Assembly (NCBI GenBank): GCA_023249815.1
Contig: JAHFBX010000077.1
Coordinates: forward strand, 1 to 9,974
From: Candidatus Eiseniibacteriota bacterium
Lineage (GTDB): Bacteria > Eisenbacteria > RBG-16-71-46
DNA: 9,974 nucleotides
Direction: 5' to 3'
In this document: one piece after another, positions 1 to 6,264 of the stretch
How positions within the stretch are numbered: position 1 is the first letter of the stretch
Layout: every line of letters begins with the position of its first letter
Notes under the pieces: model-generated
What the model was told of the DNA's origin: nothing
The model's input: only the letters and a program-made list of their open reading frames with translations
Databases searched by the model: none
Position numbers and translations under genes: made by a program

Positions 1-1
1 C

Positions 2-499
2 CGACGCGCACATGACGACCAGCCCGTACGTGCCTTCGACGTCGCGCAGCGCCGCGCCCACCGCGCGCTCGAGCTTGGATCCGCGCTTCAGGTACTTCTC
101 GATCAGGTGGGCGAGCACCTCGGTGTCGGTGTCCGTCGTGAACACGTGCCCTTCGGAGATCAGCGCGCTCTTCAGTGTGGCGAAGTTCTCGATGATGCCG
201 TTGTGCACGAGCGCCACCTGGTGCGTCTCGTCCGTGTGCGGATGCGCGTTCGTGTCGTTCGGCTCGCCGTGCGTGGCCCAGCGCGTGTGCGCGATGCCGA
301 AACGTCCCTTCACCGGGTGGTCGAGCAGCTTCGCCTCGAGCTGGCGGATCTTGCCGGCCGCTTTCACCACTTGGAGCGCGCCCTCGCCGTGCAGCGCCAC
401 GCCGGCGGAGTCGTAGCCCCGGTACTCGAGGCGCTTCAGGCCCTCGATCAAGATGGGCAGGCACTCCCGATGGCCGACGTACCCGACGATGCCGCACAT
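2..499 (-). CDS. glmS: Glutamine--fructose-6-phosphate aminotransferase, N-terminal part (cut by window edge)
   Basis: GlmS makes glucosamine-6-phosphate from fructose-6-phosphate and glutamine in the cytoplasm, the first committed step toward UDP-GlcNAc. The 166 residues present are the class II glutamine amidotransferase domain. They start MCGIVGYVG, so Cys2 becomes the N-terminal nucleophile after Met removal. Other family landmarks are LEYRGYDSAG, HTRWATHGEP, the VHNGIIENF loop and TDTDTEVLAHLIE. The C-terminal SIS isomerase domains lie beyond the left edge. The ATG at 499-497 has a GGAGG ribosome site 7 nt upstream that overlaps the glmM stop, and the two genes are only 4 nt apart, so they should be co-transcribed and coupled. 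No glmS ribozyme is expected or seen here. Identification is secure; only the missing 3' part is unknown. Confidence 0.96.
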   Translation of the reverse strand, partial: MCGIVGYVGHRECLPILIEGLKRLEYRGYDSAGVALHGEGALQVVKAAGKIRQLEAKLLDHPVKGRFGIAHTRWATHGEPNDTNAHPHTDETHQVALVHNGIIENFATLKSALISEGHVFTTDTDTEVLAHLIEKYLKRGSKLERAVGAALRDVEGTYGLVVMCAS

Positions 500-503
500 C
501 CCG

Positions 504-1865
504 CTACCTCCCGCTCGCCGCGTCCATCGCTCGGCGCGCCTGGTCCACGATCGCGCGCGTCTCGCCCGCCTCGGGTGATTCTGCGATCACCCTCACCACC
601 GGTTCCGTTCCGGAGGGACGCACGTGTACCCATGCCTCGCCGCGCGCGAATCGCAGACCGTCGCTGGACTCGAGGCCCCAGCCTGCGAACGCCCGACGCA
701 GCCGCTCCGCGGCGCCTTCCCATGGCTCCTGCGGCCGGGCGAGCTTGTCCTTGATCATCACGTAGCGCGGCAGCGTGTCGGCCAGCTCGCGGAGCGTCGC
801 ACCCGGGCTCATCGCCTGGGCCACGAGCGCCATCGCCACGAGCGCATCGCGACCGTGGTGCGCGGCCGGAAGGATCATGCCGCCATTGCCCTCGCCGCCC
901 GCCACGGCGTGTCGCGCGTGCATCGCTTCGACCACGTGCGCCTCGCCGACGGGCGTGCGATGGAGCGGCACTCCTACCTTCTCGCACACCGTTTCGAGCA
1001 TACGAGAGGTGCTCAGGTTTGTCACCACCGGGCCCTTCTGCGTCGCGAGGGCGACTCGCGTTCCGAGTGCAACGGTGTATTCCTCACCGAGCGGCACTCC
1101 CGCTGCGTCCACGAACGCGGCGCGGTCGGCATCGGGGTCGGCGGCGATACCTAGATCGGCGCCCGCTTCGCGCACGGCCTTGCCAAGCGCTCCGAGGTGC
1201 TCGGGGAGCGGTTCCAGCTCACGCGTGAAGTGGCCGTTGGGCTCGCAGTCGAGCTTCGTCACGCGCGCGCCCAATCGCTCGAGTAACGCCGGCAGCGCCA
1301 CGCCGCCGACGCTCGCGCAGCCGTCCACGACGACGTGGAGCTTGCGCTTGCGGATGGCGTCCACGTTGACGTGCGGGAGCGTGAGGACACGATCGAGGTG
1401 CCACTCCAGCGCGTTCGATTCCTCGCGCACGGCGCCGACGCGATCCCAGCTGGCCCACAGGTCGCGGTCGTTCTCGTAGCGATCCTTCACTTCGGCGCCG
1501 GCTTGCGGACCGAGGAACTCGCCGCGCGCGCTCAGGAACTTGAGCGCGTTCCACGGCGCCGGATTGTGGCTGGCCGTGAGGATCACGCCGCCGGCCGCGT
1601 GGAGATGCTCCACCGCGAGCTGCGTCGTGGGAGTGGTCGCGAGCCCCAGGTCCACGACGTCGCGTCCCGCGGCATTCAGGCCGGCGCACGCGGCCAATCG
1701 CACCATGGGACCGGTGATGCGCGCATCGCGGCCGAGCACCACCGGTCCGTCACCGGGCAGGCTTCGCGCGAAGGCGGCGGCGAAGCGCGCGACGACGGCG
1801 GGATCGAGCGATTCGCCGACGATGCCACGCACGCCGGCGACGGAGATCATCAGGCCATTCGACAT
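504..1865 (-). CDS. glmM: Phosphoglucosamine mutase (alpha-D-phosphohexomutase family)
   Basis: This protein interconverts glucosamine-6-P and glucosamine-1-P, the step after GlmS. With the ATG at 1865 it has 453 residues, normal for the family. Four family motifs are in order: the catalytic serine loop TASHNP (Ser99), the metal loop DPDADR (243-248), the sugar loop GEGNGG (324-329) and the phosphate loop RPSGTEP (416-422). The sugar loop and NPAPWNALKF differ from the E. coli GlmM type and match the subfamily found in Bacteroidetes and archaeal-like mutases, where sequence alone leaves phosphomannomutase/phosphoglucomutase activity possible. The glmS gene directly downstream favours GlmM. 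The start was chosen because the conserved ISVAGVRGIVGES begins at residue 7. An upstream in-frame ATG at 1964 would add 33 residues with no family resemblance, and the ATG at 1850 is an alternative. No clear ribosome site precedes either start. Confidence 0.93.
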   Translation of the reverse strand: MSNGLMISVAGVRGIVGESLDPAVVARFAAAFARSLPGDGPVVLGRDARITGPMVRLAACAGLNAAGRDVVDLGLATTPTTQLAVEHLHAAGGVILTASHNPAPWNALKFLSARGEFLGPQAGAEVKDRYENDRDLWASWDRVGAVREESNALEWHLDRVLTLPHVNVDAIRKRKLHVVVDGCASVGGVALPALLERLGARVTKLDCEPNGHFTRELEPLPEHLGALGKAVREAGADLGIAADPDADRAAFVDAAGVPLGEEYTVALGTRVALATQKGPVVTNLSTSRMLETVCEKVGVPLHRTPVGEAHVVEAMHARHAVAGGEGNGGMILPAAHHGRDALVAMALVAQAMSPGATLRELADTLPRYVMIKDKLARPQEPWEGAAERLRRAFAGWGLESSDGLRFARGEAWVHVRPSGTEPVVRVIAESPEAGETRAIVDQARRAMDAASGR

Positions 1866-1873
1866 GAGTGGGC

Positions 1874-1902
1874 ACGATACGCGAGGGGTGGAATCCGGGG
1901 AA
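1874..1902 (-). promoter_or_regulatory. Weak candidate promoter for glmM-glmS
   Basis: On the minus strand, TTCCCC (1902-1897) and TATCGT (1879-1874) are separated by 17 nt and resemble sigma-70 -35/-10 boxes, the first poorly and the second 4 of 6. The -10 box ends 8 nt before the chosen glmM ATG, so transcription would start almost at that codon. Together with the missing ribosome site this would fit a leaderless mRNA. It is a motif match by eye only. Confidence 0.22.
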
Positions 1903-2052
1903 GTGATGCGGGTCACGCGCGAAGCGGGCGCGCAGCGCGGCGAAACGGGCGTGGGGACCTGCACGATTCATCGGCTCCGAAGGGCGATGGCTGGAGGTTG
2001 GATGGCCAAGGTGGGCGTTGCGTGCGCTTTTCCACTTGACGACCATGCGGAG

Positions 2053-2069
2053 GCGTTCTTCTCGAACGC
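2053..2069. repeat. Short perfect inverted repeat
   Basis: A 6-bp arm GCGTTC (2053-2058), a 5-nt loop and GAACGC (2064-2069) form a dyad in the divergent glmM/HNH intergenic region. It could be an operator or a small hairpin. It has no T-tract of terminator type, and at this length chance is a real possibility. Confidence 0.3.
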
Positions 2070-2258
2070 TTCTCCCCCGCCACAGATCCGCGTCATGCCT
2101 CCTGTGAGCTCAATGGCTGACCTCATAGGAGCAAGCCCAGCAAAGTTGTCGTGACGCGTCGACTTTCGGGCTCTGCATTCAACTGTGGGCGCCGAATTCA
2201 GGCGTGCTAGAAATGATGCTGCCCCGCTGCCTTCAAGCCCCCGATGCCACCGGCTTCG

Positions 2259-2264
2259 AAGGAG
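2259..2264 (+). promoter_or_regulatory. Shine-Dalgarno site of the HNH gene
   Basis: AAGGAG lies 9 nt before the ATG at 2274. It decides the start in favour of MNRYSLAHL rather than the in-frame ATG 30 nt upstream at 2244, which has no comparable site and would place this motif inside the coding sequence. Confidence 0.75.
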
Positions 2265-2273
2265 ATCAGGGAC

Positions 2274-3509
2274 ATGAACAGGTATTCTCTCGCGCATCTC
2301 ACGGACGGTGCCCTGCTGTGCGGGCTCAAGACAAACCTCGCGCGGGAGCGCGACTTTCTGGCTCTCGTGCTCGCGCACCTCGCCGAGGTCGAGGCACGGC
2401 GGCTCTATCGGGACGCCGGCTATGCCTCGATGCACGCCTATTGTGTGCACGGGCTGCATCTGTCACACGACGCGGCCAAGAAGCGGATCCAGGCCGCGCG
2501 GGCCGCGCGGGACTTCCCAGCACTCCTCGAACGCGTTGCGGAGGGTGCACTCTGCCTCAGCGTCGTCAATCTGCTCGCGCCGCATCTCACGCCAGAGAGC
2601 GCGGAGTCGCCGCTGTCCGCTACCGCGTTCAGGACCCGGTTCGAGGTCGAGGAACTGCTGGCTTCCCGCTGCCCACAGCAGGCGGTCGAGACGAGAGTCG
2701 AGCCGATCGCCCAGCCCTTGACGCTGGTCGAGTCGGGCGGCACGACAGCTGCGGTACTAACGGAGGCACAAGGTGCCCCAGGGCACCTTCAGGAAATTGC
2801 AAAGGCCCCCGGCGTGACCCCGATCGGGCCGGACCACTACAGGCTCCGTCTCACGATGAGCGGCGCCATGTACGAGAAACTTCGCCAAGCGAAGGACCTG
2901 CTGGGGCATCGCAAGCCCGTTCCCGGCGAGCTCCAGATCCTTGAGCTTGGACTCGACCTGCTGGTCGCGCGGCTGGAGAAGCGCAAGTTCGGGGCGACGG
3001 ACCGGCCGCGTACCGCACGGCGCTCCAGGTCGGTTCGACACATCTCAAACGAAGTGAAGCGGCAGGTCTGGGAACGCGGTGGCGGGCAGTGCACGTTCAC
3101 GAGTGACGACGGCACGCGCTGCCGTGAGCGAGGACGACTGGAGTGGAACCACGTCCAGCCCGTGGCCAGGGGCGGCGGTTCGGAGGCGAACAACATCCGA
3201 CTGCGCTGCCGTGCGCACAACCAATTGGAGGCGGAGCGCACTTACGGGAGGCAGTTCGTGCAGCACAAGCGCGAGCAGGCGAAGCTCGCCGCGACGAAGC
3301 GCCGGGCCGAGAAGTCCGAAGAGGCCCGCGAAGGCGACGATGTCATCCCGTGGCTTCGCAGACTCGGCGTCACTCTGGGCGAAGCGCGCTTCGCGTTGGA
3401 CGAGTGTGGCCCGACCGCGGGGTTGGATCTCGAGACACGGCTGAAGCGCTGCTTGGCCGTGCTGGCGCCACCGCATCGAAAGACCAGCGCCGGCCCCGCA
3501 CTCCACTGA
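2274..3509 (+). CDS. HNH endonuclease-domain protein, DUF222-like multi-copy family
   Basis: This is a 411-residue cytosolic protein with no signal or membrane segment. Residues 5-110 are helical and follow the pattern of a family with an N-terminal DUF222-like region (LARERDFLALVLAHLAEVEARRLYRDAGY split around A40, then AYCVHGLHLSHDAAKKRI). A variable linker follows (about 140-185). The HNH domain spans 255-325: zinc-type ligands Cys273, Cys283, Cys312 and His315, a candidate catalytic His293 (WNHVQP, where relatives often have HHV or DHV), then NNIRLRCRAHN. The end (about 355-400) resembles the RuvA C-terminal helical domain, common in this family. The biological role is not established; these genes occur in many paralogous copies and may act on DNA or belong to mobile elements. 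It is alone on the plus strand between housekeeping genes and follows a low-GC intergenic region. The start is fixed by the AAGGAG site. Confidence 0.85.
   Translation: MNRYSLAHLTDGALLCGLKTNLARERDFLALVLAHLAEVEARRLYRDAGYASMHAYCVHGLHLSHDAAKKRIQAARAARDFPALLERVAEGALCLSVVNLLAPHLTPESAESPLSATAFRTRFEVEELLASRCPQQAVETRVEPIAQPLTLVESGGTTAAVLTEAQGAPGHLQEIAKAPGVTPIGPDHYRLRLTMSGAMYEKLRQAKDLLGHRKPVPGELQILELGLDLLVARLEKRKFGATDRPRTARRSRSVRHISNEVKRQVWERGGGQCTFTSDDGTRCRERGRLEWNHVQPVARGGGSEANNIRLRCRAHNQLEAERTYGRQFVQHKREQAKLAATKRRAEKSEEAREGDDVIPWLRRLGVTLGEARFALDECGPTAGLDLETRLKRCLAVLAPPHRKTSAGPALH
2770..2789. repeat. 9-bp perfect inverted repeat inside the HNH gene
   Basis: AAGGTGCCC, a 2-nt loop (CA) and GGGCACCTT form a near-palindrome in the variable linker between the N-terminal and HNH domains. 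It may be a chance structure tolerated in a linker, or a binding site. Nothing nearby points to a function. Confidence 0.4.
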
Positions 3510-3527
3510 CCGTGTCATCCCGCGCGA

Positions 3528-3556
3528 AAGCCGCGAGCGAGATCCGCTCGCGGCTT
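3528..3556. terminator. Perfect 12-bp hairpin, probable bidirectional terminator
   Basis: AAGCCGCGAGCG (3528-3539) pairs fully with CGCTCGCGGCTT (3545-3556) around a 5-nt loop. It begins 18 nt after the HNH stop codon and ends 10 nt before the 3' end of the minus-strand tRNA-Thr, exactly where two converging transcripts need to stop. On the minus strand the stem ends in TTT; on the plus strand the run is only TT, so termination is probably better for the tRNA transcript. Confidence 0.7.
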
Positions 3557-3566
3557 CGTGCTGTAA

Positions 3567-3642
3567 TGGAGCTGGTGACCGGAATCGAACCGGTGACCCC
3601 GTCATTACGAGTGACGTGCTCTACCAGCTGAGCTACACCAGC
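3567..3642 (-). tRNA. tRNA-Thr (anticodon CGT)
   Basis: This is a full cloverleaf of 76 nt including an encoded CCA end. The acceptor GCTGGTG pairs with CACCAGC, the discriminator base is T, and the D arm is GCTC...GAGC. The anticodon stem CGTCA/TGACG holds the loop CTCGTAA, so the anticodon is CGT, reading the threonine codon ACG. The T loop is TTCGATT. Its 5' side follows tRNA-Phe by 65 nt, so both are likely cut from one transcript. Confidence 0.96.
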
Positions 3643-3658
3643 TCCGACTGCTGCGTCG

Positions 3659-3699
3659 CACGGTCACTCGACCGGAAACTCGAGTCGCAATGCACCGTG
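3659..3699. repeat. Nested inverted repeats in the tRNA spacer
   Basis: The 65-nt spacer between the two tRNA genes carries an outer pair, CACGGT (3659-3664) with ACCGTG (3694-3699), and an inner pair, ACTCGA (3666-3671) with TCGAGT (3680-3685). Together they could fold into an interrupted hairpin between the tRNAs, plausibly a processing structure in the precursor. It lacks a T-run, so it is not a good terminator. Confidence 0.4.
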
Positions 3700-3707
3700 A
3701 CGGCCGA

Positions 3708-3783
3708 TGGTGCCACCCCCCAGAATCGAACTGGGGACACCGTGATTTTCAGTCACGTGCTCTACCAACTGAGCTAGGGTGGC
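3708..3783 (-). tRNA. tRNA-Phe (anticodon GAA)
   Basis: This is a full cloverleaf of 76 nt with encoded CCA. The acceptor GCCACCC pairs with GGGTGGC, the discriminator is A, and the D arm is GCTC...GAGC. The anticodon stem CGTGA/TCACG holds the loop CTGAAAA, so the anticodon is GAA. The T arm is CCCAG-TTCGATT-CTGGG. It is first in the Phe-Thr pair, with a candidate promoter about 40 nt upstream. Confidence 0.97.
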
Positions 3784-3821
3784 GAAGCCTGTGGGACCGG
3801 GTCGGACCCGACCAGCTGAAT

Positions 3822-3851
3822 CCTGTACCACGTCCGCGGAGCCAGCGTCAA
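3822..3851 (-). promoter_or_regulatory. Candidate sigma-70 promoter of the tRNA-Phe/tRNA-Thr unit
   Basis: On the minus strand TTGACG (3851-3846, 5 of 6 to consensus) is followed after 18 nt by TACAGG (3827-3822, 3 of 6). This would start transcription near 3815 and leave a leader of about 30 nt before tRNA-Phe. The spot, between the stop of the kinase-like gene and the first tRNA, is where a promoter is expected. A small stem, CGGGT-CGG-ACCCG (3798-3810), lies in the leader. Confidence 0.5.
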
Positions 3852-3942
3852 ACCTCGCCACGACGCAGACTTGGAGGATTGCGCGGGCGCGCGAAGCGGT
3901 GCCGGCGAAGCTCGGATCGCAGTTCGCGACGCGCGAGAGAGA

Positions 3943-5805
3943 TCACTCCTCGGGTCGCCGCCGACGCCGCTCGGAGCGCACCGAGCGCCGGTCGCTTCCG
4001 CGTCGGCGATCCTGGTTGTCGAGCACGGGCAGCGTCACCGCGAACACCGTGCTCCACTCGTCCTCGGAGCGCACGCGGATCTCGCCGCCGTGCTCGCGCA
4101 CGATCTGGTGCGCCACGCCGAGCCCGAGCGCCGCACCGTTCGCGAGCGCACCCCCGAACGGGACGAACAGCCGCTCGAGCACGTCGCCCTCGAGCCTCGC
4201 GCGATCGTGCACGACCTCCAGTACCACGAACGTGCCGGAGCGACGGGTCTCGATGCGCATGCGGCCGCCCGTGGGCATCGCCTCGAGGACGCAGGTCAGG
4301 ATGTTCTCGATGACGCGCCGGATGCGAGCGGCATCGAGCAGCAGCGTGGGCAGACCTGGCGCGAGCTTCTTGACCAGTCGCACGCGCCGGCGCGAGAACG
4401 ATTCGGCCATCGTCCGCAGGGCCTCCTGCGCCAGCTCGTTCAGTCCCTCCATCTTCAGACGCGGCCGTTCGAGCTTGGCGTAGTCCTTCTGGCTCTCGAG
4501 CAGGGCCTCGAGCCGTTCGGCCTCGTGGCGCACAGCCTCTAGGTAGCGCCGCCTCGGGTCGTCCTCCGCGAGTTCGCCGAGCGCGCGCGTCGCGAGCGCC
4601 GCCATCGAAGCGAGCGGCTGGCGCGCGTCCTCGGCCACACGTCCGGCGAGCTCGCCCATCGCTGCGAGCTGGTCCTGCTCGCGAAGCCTCGTCGCCAGGT
4701 CCTCGCGCCGCCGCTCGGCGGCCGCCAGTTCCTCGAGACGCCGGCCGTGTTCCAGCAACAGCGACGCGTGATCGGCGAGCGTTGCCAGCGTGTCGAGGTC
4801 GCCGCGTTCCCACTCGTGCGAACCGGGAGGGCGCTCGGGGCCATCCCACGCCGCGAGCACACCGAGCGAACGTCCATAGGCTTGGAGCGGCTGGAGCGCC
4901 CACACGCTCACCTCCCCCGCGCCCTCCGTCTCGGGGCCGGGCAACTCGCTCGCGCCGACGCCGGAGAGCGAACGGCTCGCGCGCGCCACCTCGGCCGCCG
5001 GGATCTGCAGTGCGCGCGCCTCCCGTTCGCGAGACGGCGCGGGACCATGCGCCACCTCGAGCGACAGCGAGCCGTCGTCACGCCGGCGGTAGACGGCCGC
5101 GTGCCGGACCTGAAGCGATTGCGCCGCAAGACGCGCCAGCGCGTGCAGCGTCTCGGCGACATTCGTGGCGCCGACACAAGCCTTCGCGAACTCGGCGAGG
5201 GCCGCGGCCTGTCGCGCGCGGCGCCTGGCTTCGGCCGTCCGTTCCTGCGCGGCCAGCGCCGCATTCGCGGCGATGGCGAGCCACGCGAGCTGCGGGTCGC
5301 GATCGGGCCTCCCGGGGAGCGCCAGGACCAGCATGCCATGATAGCGCGGCCCGCGACGGAGTGGCACCGCCGCGATCCGCTCGCTCGCCGACCACGGGGC
5401 GTTCTCGAGATCGCCTCCTGGACCCTGCGCGGGCGAACCGGTGCGCCACGCCACCTCGCACGCGCCGACCAGGTCCTTCACCTCGCGCGACCAGGCGCGC
5501 AGGAGTTCGCTCTCGGGCGACACCGAGGGCGGCGCACGGCGCGCGAGCGCGATCGCACTCGCGAGCGGGACGTCACGCTGCGGCTCGTCCGCCGCGCGCC
5601 AGCCTTCGAGCCGACCGCGGCGCTCGTCCCATCGCATCCACCAGGCAGCCTCCGCGCCCCCCGTGGCGGGGTGGACGGCGGCCGCGAGCAACCCGCGCTC
5701 GAGCGCATCCAGGTCAGCCTCGCACTCGAGCAGCGCCCGCAGCGCCTCGACGTCGGGCGCGGGCTCGGGTGAGGCGGGCTCGGGTCTCGAGGCGGTGGGT
5801 TGCAT
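3943..5805 (-). CDS. Tandem-GAF histidine-kinase-like protein with degenerate active site
   Basis: This is a 620-residue soluble protein with no membrane segment. Residues 20-190 look like a divergent GAF domain and 200-355 like a clearer GAF domain, then a coiled coil and a DHp-like helix (about 372-440), then a HATPase_c-like fold (about 480-594) and an Arg-rich tail. The H-box reads MGELAGRVAEDARQPLA where kinases have xAHExxxPLA, so Glu392 replaces the phosphoacceptor His. The N-box NILTCVLEAM keeps Asn501, but Cys505 stands where the metal-binding Asn belongs. The G1 box DxGxG is VHDRARL (531-538), without its glycines. The G2 region GAALGLG is partly kept. I infer a pseudokinase that senses ligands and acts by binding partners rather than by phosphorylation. 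The ATG at 5805 has GGAG 7 nt upstream; an in-frame extension to 6222 only overlaps the DUF3467 gene. No response regulator is adjacent. Confidence 0.85.
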   Translation of the reverse strand: MQPTASRPEPASPEPAPDVEALRALLECEADLDALERGLLAAAVHPATGGAEAAWWMRWDERRGRLEGWRAADEPQRDVPLASAIALARRAPPSVSPESELLRAWSREVKDLVGACEVAWRTGSPAQGPGGDLENAPWSASERIAAVPLRRGPRYHGMLVLALPGRPDRDPQLAWLAIAANAALAAQERTAEARRRARQAAALAEFAKACVGATNVAETLHALARLAAQSLQVRHAAVYRRRDDGSLSLEVAHGPAPSREREARALQIPAAEVARASRSLSGVGASELPGPETEGAGEVSVWALQPLQAYGRSLGVLAAWDGPERPPGSHEWERGDLDTLATLADHASLLLEHGRRLEELAAAERRREDLATRLREQDQLAAMGELAGRVAEDARQPLASMAALATRALGELAEDDPRRRYLEAVRHEAERLEALLESQKDYAKLERPRLKMEGLNELAQEALRTMAESFSRRRVRLVKKLAPGLPTLLLDAARIRRVIENILTCVLEAMPTGGRMRIETRRSGTFVVLEVVHDRARLEGDVLERLFVPFGGALANGAALGLGVAHQIVREHGGEIRVRSEDEWSTVFAVTLPVLDNQDRRRGSDRRSVRSERRRRRPEE

Positions 5806-5847
5806 GACAGGGCTCCGCCCGAGGTATCGGCCGACTCCCCCTTGGCC

Positions 5848-5877
5848 TTGACCGCATCCGCCGTCCCTGCCTAGCCT
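5848..5877 (+). promoter_or_regulatory. Candidate sigma-70 promoter of the DUF3467 gene
   Basis: TTGACC (5848-5853) is followed after 18 nt by TAGCCT (5872-5877), placing a start near 5884 and a leader of about 30 nt. It lies in the 111-bp divergent region shared with the kinase-like gene, so one regulator could act on both. It is a motif match only. Confidence 0.4.
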
Positions 5878-5916
5878 CCCTTCCCCCCTGGCCTCCTCTC
5901 GCGAACGGAGATTCCA

Positions 5917-6255
5917 TTGGAACAGCCACCGCCCGGCCCTACGTTCGAGATCGGGTTGAACGAGCGCGAGGCCGAGGGCATCTACTCGAACCTCGTGTTC
6001 ATCGCGCACTCGCCGTCCGAGGTGATCCTCGACTTCGCGCGCGCTATGCCCGGACTCCAAAAACCGCGCGTGTTCGCGCGCATCATCATGACCCCGCAGC
6101 ACGCGAAGAGCCTGCTCGCGGCCCTCGAGCAGAACCTTGGCAACTACGAAAAGCAGTTCGGGATCATCACCGTGCCCGGCGCCGGTGCCGAGAAGCCCGA
6201 TACGATCGGCTTCACGAGTCACCCCCCGGTCGAGAAGGCGCGCGGGGAGCGCTGA
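5917..6255 (+). CDS. DUF3467 family protein
   Basis: This small 112-residue protein has a full-length DUF3467 domain. The family pattern is clear: a strand-rich start (FEIGLNEREAEGIYSNLVFI), the HSPSEVILDFA motif at 31-41, then RVFARIIMTPQHAKSLLAAL (51-70) and a helix ending NYEKQFG (76-82). After residue 85 the tail looks disordered. The molecular function of the family is not known to me. The start codon is TTG at 5917: no in-frame ATG exists upstream, and CGGAG lies 6 nt before it. The gene is divergent from the kinase-like gene and converges with the thioesterase gene, whose stop is only 9 nt away, leaving no room for a classical terminator between them. Confidence 0.9.
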   Translation: MEQPPPGPTFEIGLNEREAEGIYSNLVFIAHSPSEVILDFARAMPGLQKPRVFARIIMTPQHAKSLLAALEQNLGNYEKQFGIITVPGAGAEKPDTIGFTSHPPVEKARGER

Positions 6256-6264
6256 CCGGCGAAC

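Larger units (their letters stand above)
1866..2273. other. Gene-free 408-bp intergenic region, lower GC
   Basis: No convincing gene lies between the start of glmM and the start of the HNH gene, which are divergent. Counting 2101-2220 gives 66 G/C of 120 (55%), against about 78% in a sample of the kinase gene (4921-4980). A short perfect inverted repeat, GCGTTC-5 nt-GAACGC, lies at 2053-2069, and the palindrome GACGCGTC at 2153-2160. An extended -10-like TGCTAGAAA at 2205-2213 could serve the HNH gene but has no good -35 partner. Open frames crossing the region (for example minus 1968-2459) do not resemble known proteins and overlap the HNH gene. No copy of the tRNA-Thr 3' end, which might mark an attachment site, was found here. 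Confidence 0.6.

Noticed and set aside
1866..1964. 33-residue N-terminal extension of GlmM
   Set aside because: The residues have no resemblance to the mutase N-terminus, which fits the start at 1865.
1968..2459. Minus-strand open frame of 163 codons upstream of glmM
   Set aside because: It overlaps the start of the HNH gene and its translation has no recognisable motif; it is best seen as a shadow frame.
2030..3642. Integrative element at the tRNA-Thr 3' end
   Set aside because: The HNH gene does abut the tRNA 3' end, but I found no second copy of the tRNA 3' sequence beyond the gene and no integrase.
3784..3942. A terminator between the kinase-like gene and tRNA-Phe
   Set aside because: Several GC-rich partial complementarities exist, but none forms a long perfect stem followed by T residues.
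4747..5772. Long plus-strand open frames opposite the kinase-like gene
   Set aside because: They are Arg/Pro-rich with no recognisable domain. The minus-strand frame carries coherent GAF and HATPase-like folds.
5806..6222. 139-residue N-terminal extension of the kinase-like protein
   Set aside because: It is antisense to the DUF3467 gene and shows no domain. The ATG at 5805 has a good ribosome site.
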